From contig CAZNUW010000001.1 of assembly GCA_964576515.1 (NCBI GenBank), positions 558,001 to 622,000 of the forward strand: a DNA stretch of 64,000 nucleotides. The letters run 5' to 3'. The stretch is from SHVO01 sp964576515 (GTDB lineage Bacteria > Pseudomonadota > Alphaproteobacteria > Rhodospirillales > Rhodospirillaceae). The number at the start of each line of letters is the position of its first letter. The stretch's first letter is position 1. Shown here piece by piece: positions 33,507 to 42,402 of the stretch. The notes beneath the pieces were generated by a model. The model ran no database searches and had not been told where the DNA came from. It was given only the letters and a program-made list of their open reading frames with translations. Made by a program: the position numbers and the translations under genes.

Positions 33507-34343
33507 CTATAGCAAGCCCCGTCTGACCAGGGCCTCCCGCCCGACGAGGCCGCTCAAAATTGCGATGTTCTGCTCTGAAAGCGAGAACGCTTCTGCCGCA
33601 GCGTCGGCATTCTCTACGAGCGTCGCCATCCCGGCTTTCAGAATGTCGCGCGAAACCCCGTTCTCGATGATTGCCGCAACTCCCTCATACGAAAATGCGC
33701 GAGGGAGCGTCACGCCGGGAATAAGCTGTTGGCCCGAGGCGGACGCGCTTGCGATGAGAGCATAAGCGCATCTGAGGGTCGGTGATCGCGGTTGAGGATG
33801 AGGGGAGGTCGGGAGGATTCTGGTGATCTGGTCGATTGGCTTTACCGGCACGCTCCCAACGGGGCCGATACTTTGAAGAAAACGATTGAGGACAGCTCGT
33901 TCGGGATTGTCCACGGGCTCGCCAGAAAGCGTATCAGCGTGGCGCGCGAGGCTATGCGGAGCGGCGCCAGACAAATTTCCAAGTCCGCCCGCGAGATTTG
34001 TTAGGCACCCGCCTTCATGTAGTCGGCCATGTGTCTTTATCAGCGACGCTTCGCGTTCAAGGCAGCTCTGTTGGTCGGCTGAGTCGTAGTGCGCGTCTAT
34101 GCGATAGACGATTTGACCGCCATCCCGAATGAGCTTGCGGATAACATTGCACTTGAACGGATTGCTTTCGCCGATTGGGTGATTTCGCAGCGCCTCGGCC
34201 TCGTGTTCAAGCGCCCGGCGGTTTACGCCTTTACCGACATAAAACGGGCGGCCGTCGGGACGGCAGAGAACATACACATAGAAGCGACCGGCAATAGTCT
34301 TGAGAAACGCATCTACCGCGCTGCGGTCCCCCTCGAATATCAT
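33507..34343 (-). CDS. GIY-YIG nuclease-domain protein
   Basis: The 278-residue protein has a GIY-YIG domain (about 20-125): FYVYVLCRPDGRPFYVGKG holds the two Tyr motifs, RRALEHEAEAL the Arg/His helix, and ECLEREASLI-like CLEREASLIKTHG the catalytic Glu, then LTNLAGGLGN. This is the LEM-3/eukaryotic-like subclass also found in bacteria. The C-terminal half is a separate helical domain without recognised family. It ends 115 bp upstream of the intron-bearing tRNA. A homing role is conceivable but it is outside the intron. Confidence 0.75.
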   Translation of the reverse strand: MIFEGDRSAVDAFLKTIAGRFYVYVLCRPDGRPFYVGKGVNRRALEHEAEALRNHPIGESNPFKCNVIRKLIRDGGQIVYRIDAHYDSADQQSCLEREASLIKTHGRLHEGGCLTNLAGGLGNLSGAAPHSLARHADTLSGEPVDNPERAVLNRFLQSIGPVGSVPVKPIDQITRILPTSPHPQPRSPTLRCAYALIASASASGQQLIPGVTLPRAFSYEGVAAIIENGVSRDILKAGMATLVENADAAAEAFSLSEQNIAILSGLVGREALVRRGLL

Positions 34344-34363
34344 GAATCCCCCGCGACGCGTCG

Positions 34364-34708
34364 CTATGCGGCAATCACACTGATCTTTCCGATGGGACGC
34401 GAACGCGGTTTCTTGCGGATGGAGATTTCAACATCACGGTCGAGCGCGGTCAGGAACGTCATGAGGCGTTCGACCGAGAAGCCGTCCAGCTTGTAGTGTT
34501 GCAAGGCGGATATTTTGGGCTGATTCACCTTGAGCAATCCAGCGGCGGCGGCCTGAGTATGATGGCCGGCCTCAAGGATCTGATTGATGGCGTGGGCAAG
34601 CCGGAGTTTGGTCTGACGTTCTTCGGCGTCGTCAAAGCCGAGGTCGGCAAAGACATTCGTGCTGCCGTGAATCACCGCCTCTTTGTGCGTCTCACGTTTC
34701 TTTGCCAT
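34364..34708 (-). CDS. XRE-family antitoxin (HigA-like)
   Basis: The 114-residue protein contains the helix-turn-helix HTQAAAAGLLKVNQPKISALQ (about residues 50-70) followed by LDGFSVERLMTFLTALDRDVEI, the C-terminal strand-forming part of XRE antitoxins such as the HigA/MqsA-associated HTH_37 group. It overlaps the toxin stop by 17 bp and is the second gene of the pair. It should neutralise the toxin and repress at the upstream palindrome. Confidence 0.82.
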   Translation of the reverse strand: MAKKRETHKEAVIHGSTNVFADLGFDDAEERQTKLRLAHAINQILEAGHHTQAAAAGLLKVNQPKISALQHYKLDGFSVERLMTFLTALDRDVEISIRKKPRSRPIGKISVIAA

Positions 34709-35072
34709 AGCGTGCCTCGTAATCCTCTTTGGCGATCTTCAAACGCTGCTCTACCAAGTCCACATCGCTCCGGGCGGTCTTGATGCCCTTGGGCGACTTC
34801 TTCTGAAACGCATGAAGGACGTAAACGACCTCGCGAAAACGTACCGTATAGACGGCCCGGTAAGTGTCGCCGTCGAAATCCTCCACGATCTCAAACACGC
34901 CGGGGCCTTGGCCCTTCCACGGCTTGGCCGAGGGATGCTTACCGCCTAACTGCGCGACCCCCAGGGCGTTGCCCATTTCGGCAATGGCCGGACGGGGGAA
35001 CTCCATAAAATCGCGCTTGGCGGAACCGACCCAAGCGACGGGCTTTTCACCCTTTATCAGTTGTCGTGCCAT
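34692..35072 (-). CDS. RelE/HigB-like toxin (phage-derived Gp49-like)
   Basis: I start at ATG 35072 (MARQLIKGEKPVAWVGSAKRDF), where family similarity begins; an upstream ATG at 35102 lies beyond the operator. The 126-residue protein has VGSAKRDFMEFP, GVFEIVEDFDGDTYRAVYTVRF and YVLHAFQKKSPKGIKT, matching Gp49-like/HigB toxins that cleave mRNA at the ribosome. The toxin-before-antitoxin order is typical of higBA. Confidence 0.85.
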   Translation of the reverse strand: MARQLIKGEKPVAWVGSAKRDFMEFPRPAIAEMGNALGVAQLGGKHPSAKPWKGQGPGVFEIVEDFDGDTYRAVYTVRFREVVYVLHAFQKKSPKGIKTARSDVDLVEQRLKIAKEDYEARYGKET

Positions 35073-35077
35073 ATATG

Positions 35078-35095
35078 TATCCCAGAATTGGGATA
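35078..35095. promoter_or_regulatory. Operator-like palindrome of the toxin-antitoxin operon
   Basis: TATCCCA (35078-35084)-GAAT-TGGGATA (35089-35095) is a perfect 7-bp inverted repeat located 6 bp upstream of the toxin ATG, where the XRE antitoxin would be expected to bind. Confidence 0.65.
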
Positions 35096-35193
35096 TTTTC
35101 AAGAGGGGCTAACGGGAAGAAAGCCGCTCTCTCAACCTAATCCCAACCTTTTTTAGTACCGCCGGAAGGCGGCTTAAAGTGGGGCGTTCGCCC

Positions 35194-36561
35194 CTATTTT
35201 GCGCGGCGCTTCGGGTGCCCTTCGCTTGTCCCGCGCGGGCGTTTCGCGTTCGCTTTCCGCTGTGGGGGAGCGGCGTTCGCCTGGCTCTTTCTCACGTTGA
35301 CCGCTGCTGCGTCGATCATATCCTTGATGTGGGTTGCGTAGAACTTCTCGATCATTTCGACAGACGTGCGGCAGTTTTTGGCGATCTGATAAATGTCGGC
35401 GCCTTCCATGAGGCGCATACTGATGTAGGTGTGACGCAAGGAGTATGCGGAACGCCGCTTGCCTTCGCGGTCGTTTTTCATTCCTGTTTCTTCGAGCACG
35501 GCATTGAGGTGATGGGCGCGAAGCGCCGGGAAAATCAAATCCGTGGGTTTCGGAAGCGCCAATTCCTTGGCGCTGGTTTGGTCTGTGCCACCGAAGGAAT
35601 TGCGGCTCTTGCGTTCCGCGAGCCGCTTGCGTGCCTTCAAACGCTCAAATGGCATTACTGCGCCCGGCATACTCTTACAGTAGCCGACGCCGCGTTTGCC
35701 GCGCACGGAGATTTCCAGGATGGTTTCTTTAGTCGCAGAGTCCTCGACAATCTCAACGTCGCGGAACTCAAGGCGCGCCGCTTCGTCGGGACGAAGCCCC
35801 GTGTTCACCATAAACAGCACAAAGTCATGGAGCTGTTCGCACTCCCATTTCCAGCGCGGCTTGGGGGGCTTGGCCGCGCGGTCGCGCGTGGCGGTGTAGA
35901 GGGCTTTATATTCCTCGGGCGAGAACCAGGCCCGGTGCGAGACTTTGCCCGAGGCTTTGTAGGGCGGGGAAAGGTCCGGCAGGAACTTGATCCAGGTCAG
36001 GCGCTGCGCGGTCTTGAGCACATGGCGCAAGCAAACGATCTCGTGATGTATCGTGCTGCGCGCGGGGCGCATCACTTCCTCGTATTCAACTTTCTTGTCG
36101 CCTTCCATGCGGACGCGCTTGCGTTTGCGCGAGGTCATGCGGTGGACGCGGTAATCCTGGACGGTCTGCGGGGTAATGTCCGAAACCGTCATGTTTCCGA
36201 AGAACGGCAACAGGTGGACCCGCAAGCGGTCGCTGTGACCTTCGACGTATTTGGGATTGCGCTCGCCAGCGGTCAGGGCGGCGTACTCCGCCTCGAACTT
36301 GGCGGCGGCGTCCTTGAAGAGATGACCGCTCTTTAGCTCGCCGGTCCGGTGTTTGACCTGGAGCCCGAGATACCATTCTTGGGCGGCGGTCTTGGCGCGG
36401 TCGAGATCGCGCTGTTTGGTCGAGGAGCGGCGGTTGCGTCCGGCGAGATATGCGGAGCATTGCCAGACGTTGCTGTTCTCACGTTTGTAGACGTGGAGCT
36501 TTACGCCAAGCAGGTCGAATGTGTGGACTGGTAAAGGTGTGTCGGACATACGCGTACGCAT
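35194..36561 (-). CDS. int: Tyrosine recombinase / integrase
   Basis: The 455-residue integrase has an N-terminal arm/SAM-like region (VQDYRVHRMTS) and a catalytic domain with Arg in NTGLRPDEAARL, the His-x2-Arg-like box SAYSLRHTYIS and the nucleophile Tyr in EKFYATHI. It lies 116 bp inside the right attachment repeat and points away from it, the classic int-att arrangement. MSDTPLPVH from the second Met (36549) is an alternative start. It is most likely the enzyme that recombined at the tRNA-Leu anticodon region. Confidence 0.92.
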   Translation of the reverse strand: MRTRMSDTPLPVHTFDLLGVKLHVYKRENSNVWQCSAYLAGRNRRSSTKQRDLDRAKTAAQEWYLGLQVKHRTGELKSGHLFKDAAAKFEAEYAALTAGERNPKYVEGHSDRLRVHLLPFFGNMTVSDITPQTVQDYRVHRMTSRKRKRVRMEGDKKVEYEEVMRPARSTIHHEIVCLRHVLKTAQRLTWIKFLPDLSPPYKASGKVSHRAWFSPEEYKALYTATRDRAAKPPKPRWKWECEQLHDFVLFMVNTGLRPDEAARLEFRDVEIVEDSATKETILEISVRGKRGVGYCKSMPGAVMPFERLKARKRLAERKSRNSFGGTDQTSAKELALPKPTDLIFPALRAHHLNAVLEETGMKNDREGKRRSAYSLRHTYISMRLMEGADIYQIAKNCRTSVEMIEKFYATHIKDMIDAAAVNVRKSQANAAPPQRKANAKRPRGTSEGHPKRRAK

Positions 36562-36677
36562 ACGTGATTTAGGCCAAAAAGTCCATAACTGTGTAAGGAC
36601 TGTGTATGTCGCTAAGTTTACTTATTTAGTTGATTTTACTTCGTTTTTTCGTCGTTTTTTGGCGTGTTTTCGATTTT

Positions 36678-36714
36678 GAGTCTGACGCGTCTACCAGTTC
36701 CGCCATACCCGCAC
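36678..36714 (-). repeat. Right attachment repeat: displaced tRNA-Leu 5' fragment
   Basis: The fragment has tRNA positions 1 to 34 and then continues AAAATC on the minus strand to about 36672, so it reads across the exon junction without an intron before diverging. Upstream, TTGAAC and TATATA spaced by 15 bp look like an original tRNA promoter. The rest of the 36562-36977 gap holds no gene. Confidence 0.8.
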
Positions 36715-36977
36715 TGCCGCCCGATATATAGACCAATTGAGACACGTTCAACCGTTCGTCTTGCCGCGGCGATTTATCGCTACAAGTCCGGCATTCTTGA
36801 GAAATCCGGCCCAGGGCCATGCCGATCGCGTCGGTCACAACCTTGTAGAGTCCCGCCGCTCGGGGGTGCGGCGGAGGCGCGGTTCGGCTATGGTCGGCGC
36901 CTTCCGGATCCGCGTGGCCCCCTGCCCCTTGGCCGACGCCGGCTCAGACCCACCAAGAGGCGTTTTTCGTACCCGCG

Positions 36978-37481
36978 ATGACTTTCACTAAAGACATGTC
37001 GTTCCTGATCATGGCCGCGATCGCGGCGGCGTCCGTCGGCGCGCTCGGCCTCGCGCTGATCGCCCAGTTCGGTTTTGCCCTCTGGCCCTGTAACCTGTGT
37101 CACGCGCAGCGCGTGCCCTATGCGCTGGCCCTGGTGTTCGCGTTGATCGCGATGCTGCCGGCCGTGGATGCACCGGAGCGGCGCACAGTCGCGCTGGTGT
37201 GCGCCGGGTTGTTTCTGTTCAACGCGGCGTTCGCGTTTTTCCACGTCGGCGTCGAAGAGAAGTGGTGGGAAGGCCCCAGCGAATGCGTCGGCGGCATCCA
37301 GAGCTTCACATTGGACGACCTTGCGAGCGCCTTGACACAAACAGGACGGACGGGCTGCGACGAAGCCGCGTTTCGCCTCTTCGGAATTTCGATGGCCGGC
37401 TACAACGTGATCGCGGGCCTGATCCTCGCGGGCGGACTTGCCTGGGCCGCCATGAAGCGCCCGTGGTGGGGCCGCGCATGA
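36978..37481 (+). CDS. dsbB: Disulfide bond formation protein DsbB family
   Basis: The 167-residue membrane protein has four hydrophobic helices and the redox pair CNLC (Cys38, Cys41) after the first helix, plus a second pair Cys in PSECVGG and TGCDEA in the last periplasmic loop. DsbB reoxidises DsbA and passes electrons to ubiquinone. Its stop overlaps the coq7 start by 4 bp, a meaningful pairing because coq7 makes ubiquinone. It is the first chromosomal gene right of the integrated element. Confidence 0.9.
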   Translation: MTFTKDMSFLIMAAIAAASVGALGLALIAQFGFALWPCNLCHAQRVPYALALVFALIAMLPAVDAPERRTVALVCAGLFLFNAAFAFFHVGVEEKWWEGPSECVGGIQSFTLDDLASALTQTGRTGCDEAAFRLFGISMAGYNVIAGLILAGGLAWAAMKRPWWGRA

Positions 37482-38032
37482 GCAAAATCACCGCCGAGGA
37501 CCGGCTGCCGGGCGATCCCGACAAGGCGGCGCTGATCGATCAGATCATCCGGGTGAACCAGGCCGGCGAATATGGCGCAAAACGCATCTACGAAGGCCAG
37601 CTTGCGGTGCTGGGCCATACGGATGTCGGACCCGCTCTGCGCGAGATGCTGGCGCAGGAAGAAGAGCACTTGAAACGCTTCAACGGCCTGATGGCCGAAC
37701 GAGGCGCGCGCCCCACCGCCTTGCAACCCCTGTGGCATGTGGCCGGCTTCGCCATCGGCGCGGCGACCGCCGTCCTGGGCAAAGAAGCCGCCATGGCCTG
37801 CACGGTCGCCGTCGAGGACGTGATCGGCGAGCATTACCGCGAGCAGGCCGAGCATCTCGGCGACGACGAAAAAGACATGCGCGACACGATCTCGGCCTTT
37901 CGCGAAGATGAATTGCATCATCGCGAAGTCAGTCTCGCCCACGGCGCGGCGCAAACGCCGGGCTACGAGGCGCTGACGGCTGCGATCAAGACCGGCACGC
38001 GCGTCGCCATCTGGCTCGCCAAGCGGTTTTGA
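37478..38032 (+). CDS. coq7: Demethoxyubiquinone hydroxylase Coq7
   Basis: The 184-residue protein is a di-iron carboxylate enzyme of ubiquinone synthesis. The metal-binding Glu and Glu-x2-His motifs are NQAGEYGAKRIYEGQ, AQEEEHLKRF, AVEDVIGEHYREQ and FREDELHHREV. HVAGFAIGAATAVLGKEAAMACT is the central membrane-associating helix. ATG 37478 overlaps the dsbB stop. The length is normal for the bacterial form. Confidence 0.95.
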   Translation: MSKITAEDRLPGDPDKAALIDQIIRVNQAGEYGAKRIYEGQLAVLGHTDVGPALREMLAQEEEHLKRFNGLMAERGARPTALQPLWHVAGFAIGAATAVLGKEAAMACTVAVEDVIGEHYREQAEHLGDDEKDMRDTISAFREDELHHREVSLAHGAAQTPGYEALTAAIKTGTRVAIWLAKRF

Positions 38033-38126
38033 TCGCTCGCCTACCGGCCGAGCTCAGACAAACGCGGTTTACCTCACTTCATCCAGAGCGATAGTCTGGC
38101 GTCCTGGTCAACCTGGGGGATGAACC

Positions 38127-39776
38127 ATGACAAATGCGGCCGTACGGATTGCCTTTGCGCTGAGCCTCGTGGCGGGGACCGCGCTCCCGCTCCGCGCCGC
38201 GACGTTGGATGTCACCACCGCCAGCATCACGGAGGTCCAAGCGGCGTTCGCCACCGGCAAGCTGACCTCGGAGAAGCTGACCACCGCCTATCTCGCGCGC
38301 ATCAAAGCCTTCGACGATCAGGGCCCGTCGATCAACGCCGTGATCATGGTCAATCCCAATGCGGCGCGCGAGGCGCGCAACCTGGACCGAGAACGCCGCG
38401 CCGGGAAAGTGCGCGGCCCTCTTCACGGCGTTCCGATCCTGGTGAAGGACAATTTCAACACCACCGACATGCCGACCACAGCGGGCTCCCAGTTGCTGAA
38501 GGGTTCGATCCCGCCGACCGACGCCTTCGTGGTGAAGAAGTTGCGCGAAGCAGGCGCCGTGATCGTCGCCAAAGTGAACATGAACGAGTTCGCGGGCAGC
38601 GGCGGCATGGTGAACGGCGCGAAGGATCCCGAGGTGGTGAAAGCCGGACGCGCGCCGGCGGGTTTCAGCACCATGGGCCTGCAAACCCTCAACCCCCATG
38701 CCCTGGATCGCGTGCCGTCCAGCTCAAGCGGCGGCACGGGCGCGTCGGTCGCGGCCGCCTTCGGACAATTCGGGCTGGGCACCGATACGGGGGGATCGGT
38801 GCGCGGCCCCTCGTCCGTGAATGGGATCGTCGGCCTCAAGACAAGTTACGGCCTCGTGAGCCGCGCGGGGATCGTCCCGCTGGCCTTGAGCCTGGATACG
38901 GCCGGCCCCATGGCGCGCAGCGTGACGGATGTCGCCATTGCCCTGGGTGCAATGACGGGCGCGGACCCCGACGACAAGACCACCGAGATGTCGGCCGGCA
39001 AAGCGGAGGCCGATTACACGAAGTACCTGAAACCCGGCGCCCTGCGCGGCGCGCGGATCGGGGTCGCACGCGACTTCGGCGGCGGCGACCCGGCCGTGGA
39101 CAAGATCACGGAAAACGCTTTGGCTGTCTTAAAGGGACTGGGCGCGGAGATCGTCGATCCGATCAAGATCCCCGACTACCTTTTGCAGGCGCGCGGCGGG
39201 GTCTATGAACTGCTGGTCAACTCGGAGTTCAAGGCCCAGATCACGGACTATCTCCAGACGCTGAAGCCCGGCTTCCCGCGCAGTTTCGACGAGATCGTGA
39301 TGCTCGCGAACGATCCGGCCACGAACTATCAAAGCCCACAAAAAGCCTACGCGCTGAAATACAGCCAGGAACGGGCCGTGCCGCTCACCTCGCCCACCTA
39401 TCTCGCCCTTCGCAATCAAACGCTGCCGGCGATCCAGGCGGGGATGGCGGCGGTTTTCGCCGACAACAAGATCGATGCGATCTTCGCCCCGACCAACGCG
39501 CGGCCCGCGGCGCCGATCGCCGAACCACCGAAGCCGATCGGGTCGGCCGGCGGCGGCGACGCCCCGGGCAGCCTCACGAACGAATCCTGGTTGCCCGAGA
39601 TCGTCGTTCCCGCGGGCATGACCGACGAGGGCCTGCCGGTCACCATCTCGCTTATCGGTACGCCGTTCAGCGAAGGCGCGCTGATCGGGTATGCCTACGA
39701 CTATGAACAGGCGAGCAAGGCGATCCGGCTGCCGAAGAACACGCCGGCGCTGAAAAGCGACCTGATCCGCTATTGA
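38127..39776 (+). CDS. Periplasmic amidase-signature family hydrolase
   Basis: The 549-residue protein has a Sec signal peptide (cleavage near PLRAA, residue 25), so it acts in the periplasm. Amidase-signature catalytic residues are visible: Lys107 in GVPILVKDNF, the cis-Ser in SSSSGGTGASV (about 200) and nucleophile Ser224 in GTDTGGSVRGPSS. GIVGLKTSYGLVSRAGIVPL follows as expected. Substrate is unknown; related enzymes hydrolyse amides or peptide amides. It ends in a 7-bp overlap with the convergent FAD-binding gene. Confidence 0.9.
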   Translation: MTNAAVRIAFALSLVAGTALPLRAATLDVTTASITEVQAAFATGKLTSEKLTTAYLARIKAFDDQGPSINAVIMVNPNAAREARNLDRERRAGKVRGPLHGVPILVKDNFNTTDMPTTAGSQLLKGSIPPTDAFVVKKLREAGAVIVAKVNMNEFAGSGGMVNGAKDPEVVKAGRAPAGFSTMGLQTLNPHALDRVPSSSSGGTGASVAAAFGQFGLGTDTGGSVRGPSSVNGIVGLKTSYGLVSRAGIVPLALSLDTAGPMARSVTDVAIALGAMTGADPDDKTTEMSAGKAEADYTKYLKPGALRGARIGVARDFGGGDPAVDKITENALAVLKGLGAEIVDPIKIPDYLLQARGGVYELLVNSEFKAQITDYLQTLKPGFPRSFDEIVMLANDPATNYQSPQKAYALKYSQERAVPLTSPTYLALRNQTLPAIQAGMAAVFADNKIDAIFAPTNARPAAPIAEPPKPIGSAGGGDAPGSLTNESWLPEIVVPAGMTDEGLPVTISLIGTPFSEGALIGYAYDYEQASKAIRLPKNTPALKSDLIRY

Positions 39777-41134
39777 GCGGGGCGTAGAAGCGTCTCCGCC
39801 CCGCGCGCGCAGGCCCCGCGAATGTCCGGCACGGAGGTAATCTCCCAGAAGGCGCTGCGCGTCGGCGGGCCGACGGCGACGATGTTCGGCGACACCCGGC
39901 CTGCGGCGTCGACGATGGCGCCCTCCTCCGTGACGTCGAGCGAGAGATGCAGCGCGTCCGGACGGATGACGCCGTCGCGCACGGCGGCCGCCACAAGCGG
40001 GTTGGACGTCTTGCCGTAGTCGCCTTGCGGGCCCGTGCAATTGACGATCCAGACAGGCGCCAGCCGTGCCGTTGTAAGTGCTCCACGATAGCGCACCTCG
40101 ACGTCGAATTTACCGTCCCGCCACGCAATGGCGCCGATCCGTCCCGCCGCAACACGGAGCTGGCCTGCATCGGTAAGGGTATCCATCTCGTCGGCGAGTT
40201 CAGGGGCGATGCGATGACGATGCACTTCCCAATAGGCGCGGATATGGCGCAAAAAACGTCCCCGATCCGCGGGCGAGAATCCACGCCAGATCTCTTGCGT
40301 CGCGGGGCGAAGGGAATCGATGACATCGCGCCAATCGTGGCCTTGCGCGACGGCCTCGGAGATTCGCGTCCGGACCGCGCGCACGATGTCGCGCAAGGAC
40401 CCTTGCGGGCTCTCGGCTTTGAGCGGGCGCGCGGCGGCGTGACGCCGCGGCACGAGGCCGTGACGCGACACGACGTCGATACGGCCTTTGTGCCCTTGGC
40501 GATGCAGCGACTGCACGACATCGGCCATGGTGAGGCCGCTGCCGACGATGAGGATCGGATCGGCCGGCGGGATCGCGGCGAGTTCACGCGCGCGCCATGA
40601 GTCTTGAAGAAAATGCCCCGAGGCGCGCGCCTCCGCGCTCAGTCCAGGGGGCGTTCCCGCGGGCAGATTGCCGAAGCACAGCGCAAGACGGTCGAACGCG
40701 AAGCGGCGTCCGTCGGCAAGATCGACCGCGGGGCGCGGTCCCGCATGCAGCGCCGTCGCAAGACCGGTCACGATCTCGACGCTCGCCGCATTTTTTATTT
40801 CACTGACGGTTCGGTTGAAGGTGTCGGTCACATATTGACCGTAGAGCGCGCGGGAGACAAAAGCGGTGGGCGGCGGCGCCTGAGCGCCGTCACGCGCGGT
40901 CAACCACGCATGGAAATGACCGGGATCGTCCGCGAAGGCGCCCATGTTCGCCGCGCGGACATTCAGGAGATGGTTGGGATTGTCGGTGCCGTAGGCCGCG
41001 CCACGGCCCAGCACACCGGCGCTTTCGATCAGCGTGAGGGAGAGAACGTCGCCCGGATTCGCCGCCGCCCGGCGCAAGAGCTGCACCGCAAGCAAACACC
41101 CCGTGAATCCGCCGCCGATAATTCCGATATGCAT
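39770..41134 (-). CDS. FAD/NAD(P)-binding protein (NAD_binding_9-like)
   Basis: I favour ATG 41134 because the Rossmann motif IGIIGGGFTGCLLAVQLL begins just after it; three in-frame upstream ATGs exist up to 41179. The protein of about 454 residues has NPNHLLNVRAANMGAFADDP, a second nucleotide-binding motif ILIVGSGLTMADVVQSL and WIVNCTGPQGDYGKTSNPL. Such proteins are putative monooxygenase-like oxidoreductases of unknown substrate. An MFS transporter gene lies 59 bp upstream on the same strand and may be co-transcribed. Confidence 0.82.
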   Translation of the reverse strand: MHIGIIGGGFTGCLLAVQLLRRAAANPGDVLSLTLIESAGVLGRGAAYGTDNPNHLLNVRAANMGAFADDPGHFHAWLTARDGAQAPPPTAFVSRALYGQYVTDTFNRTVSEIKNAASVEIVTGLATALHAGPRPAVDLADGRRFAFDRLALCFGNLPAGTPPGLSAEARASGHFLQDSWRARELAAIPPADPILIVGSGLTMADVVQSLHRQGHKGRIDVVSRHGLVPRRHAAARPLKAESPQGSLRDIVRAVRTRISEAVAQGHDWRDVIDSLRPATQEIWRGFSPADRGRFLRHIRAYWEVHRHRIAPELADEMDTLTDAGQLRVAAGRIGAIAWRDGKFDVEVRYRGALTTARLAPVWIVNCTGPQGDYGKTSNPLVAAAVRDGVIRPDALHLSLDVTEEGAIVDAAGRVSPNIVAVGPPTRSAFWEITSVPDIRGACARGAETLLRPAQ

Positions 41135-41193
41135 CTTAACCAGAGGCATATGACCGATGCGGCTCATCGTCCAGTACAAAAGACCGGCGTGAG

Positions 41194-42402
41194 CTAGGAC
41201 TCCAAAACACGTCCGCGTGTTTCAGGAAGCAAAAACGTCGCGAGGATCATCAGGCTATAAGCGCCGGTCGCGAAAACCGCGATGGAAACCTGTAGCGACC
41301 ACGCGCTCGCCGTCAGATAACCGACCAACGCCGGAAACAACGCGCCGAGGCCGCGTCCGAGATTATAGGAGAAACCCTGCCCCGAACCGCGCAGGGCGGT
41401 GGGAAAGAGTTCGGTGAAAAACGACCCGATGGGACTGAAAGCGCCCGACGCGAAGAAACCCAAGGGGAACCCCATGACCAGGATCTGCGCGTCCGTGAGG
41501 GGCAGGAGCGTGTAAAGACAGACCGTCGCGATGGCGCCACCGGCAAAAAGAAAGATGGTATTGCGGCGTCCCAAGCGATCCGTGAGGAAGGCCGCCGTCA
41601 GGTAGCCCGCGAACGCGCCCGCGATAATCACGAACAGATAACCGCCGGTGGACATCACGGACAGCCCCCGTGTAGTGCGCAGGAACAACGGCAGCCATGT
41701 GGTGACGGCGTAATAGCCGCCCTGGACCCCCAGCGCGACGAGCGACGCCAGCAGCGTGGTCCCGACGATATCTTTCCTGAAAATGCCCATGGGGTTCGCG
41801 CGTTCGGTCTTGCGCTGGAACACAGCAGACTCGGGCACGCGGCGGCGGATGTAAACCACAAGAACCGCGGGCGCGAGACCGATCCAGAACATCACGCGCC
41901 AGGCCACGTCCGCCTCCAGCGCCGAGAACGTGACGATGTAGCACAACGCCGCGAGGCCCCAGCCGATGGCCCATCCCCCCTGCACGAAGCCCACAGCCTT
42001 GCCGCGGTGTTGGCCGCGGATCGCCTCGGCCATCAGCACGGAGCCGACCGCCCACTCGCCGCCGAAGCCAAGGCCCATCAGCGACCGTGTGACGAGCAAC
42101 TCCCCGAACGATGATGTGAATCCGCTCAAGAACGTGAAAAAGGCGAACCAGAGGATCGTGATCTGCAACACCTTCACCCGGCCATAACGGTCGGCCGCGA
42201 CGCCGGCGAGCCACCCGCCGACAGCGGAGAAAAGAAGCGTCGATGTGCCGAGAAGGCCGGCTTCGCCGGTGGAGATGCTCCACAACCCGATGAGCGTAGG
42301 CATGACGAAGCTGAAGATCATCACGTCCATGCCGTCCAACATCCAACCGAACCAGGTCCCCACCAGGGTTGATCGTTCGGATTGTGTGAGGCGGCCGGAC
42401 AT
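41194..42402 (-). CDS. MFS transporter, sugar/aromatic-acid porter type
   Basis: I start at ATG 42402 with GGGGGA upstream. The 402-residue protein has about 12 hydrophobic segments, GWMLDGMDVMIFSFVMP at helix 1, the MFS motif AGVAADRYGRVKVL between helices 2 and 3, MGLGFGGEWAVGSVLMAE, and TDRLGRRNTIF in the second half. This resembles the AAHS/metabolite:H+ symporter groups. It lies upstream of the FAD-binding protein, suggesting uptake of that enzyme's substrate. Confidence 0.88.
   Translation of the reverse strand: MSGRLTQSERSTLVGTWFGWMLDGMDVMIFSFVMPTLIGLWSISTGEAGLLGTSTLLFSAVGGWLAGVAADRYGRVKVLQITILWFAFFTFLSGFTSSFGELLVTRSLMGLGFGGEWAVGSVLMAEAIRGQHRGKAVGFVQGGWAIGWGLAALCYIVTFSALEADVAWRVMFWIGLAPAVLVVYIRRRVPESAVFQRKTERANPMGIFRKDIVGTTLLASLVALGVQGGYYAVTTWLPLFLRTTRGLSVMSTGGYLFVIIAGAFAGYLTAAFLTDRLGRRNTIFLFAGGAIATVCLYTLLPLTDAQILVMGFPLGFFASGAFSPIGSFFTELFPTALRGSGQGFSYNLGRGLGALFPALVGYLTASAWSLQVSIAVFATGAYSLMILATFLLPETRGRVLES

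Larger units (their letters stand above)
33358..36714. mobile_element. Small integrative element in tRNA-Leu (integrase, HigBA-like TA, GIY-YIG protein)
   Basis: Direct repeats of 37 bp (33358-33394 and 36678-36714, 36 of 37 identical) consisting of the tRNA-Leu 5' half flank a 3.3-kb unit. It contains a tyrosine integrase next to the right repeat, a toxin-antitoxin pair and a GIY-YIG protein. This is the layout expected for integration within the tRNA, with the element supplying a replacement 5' half at the left end. Confidence 0.75.
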
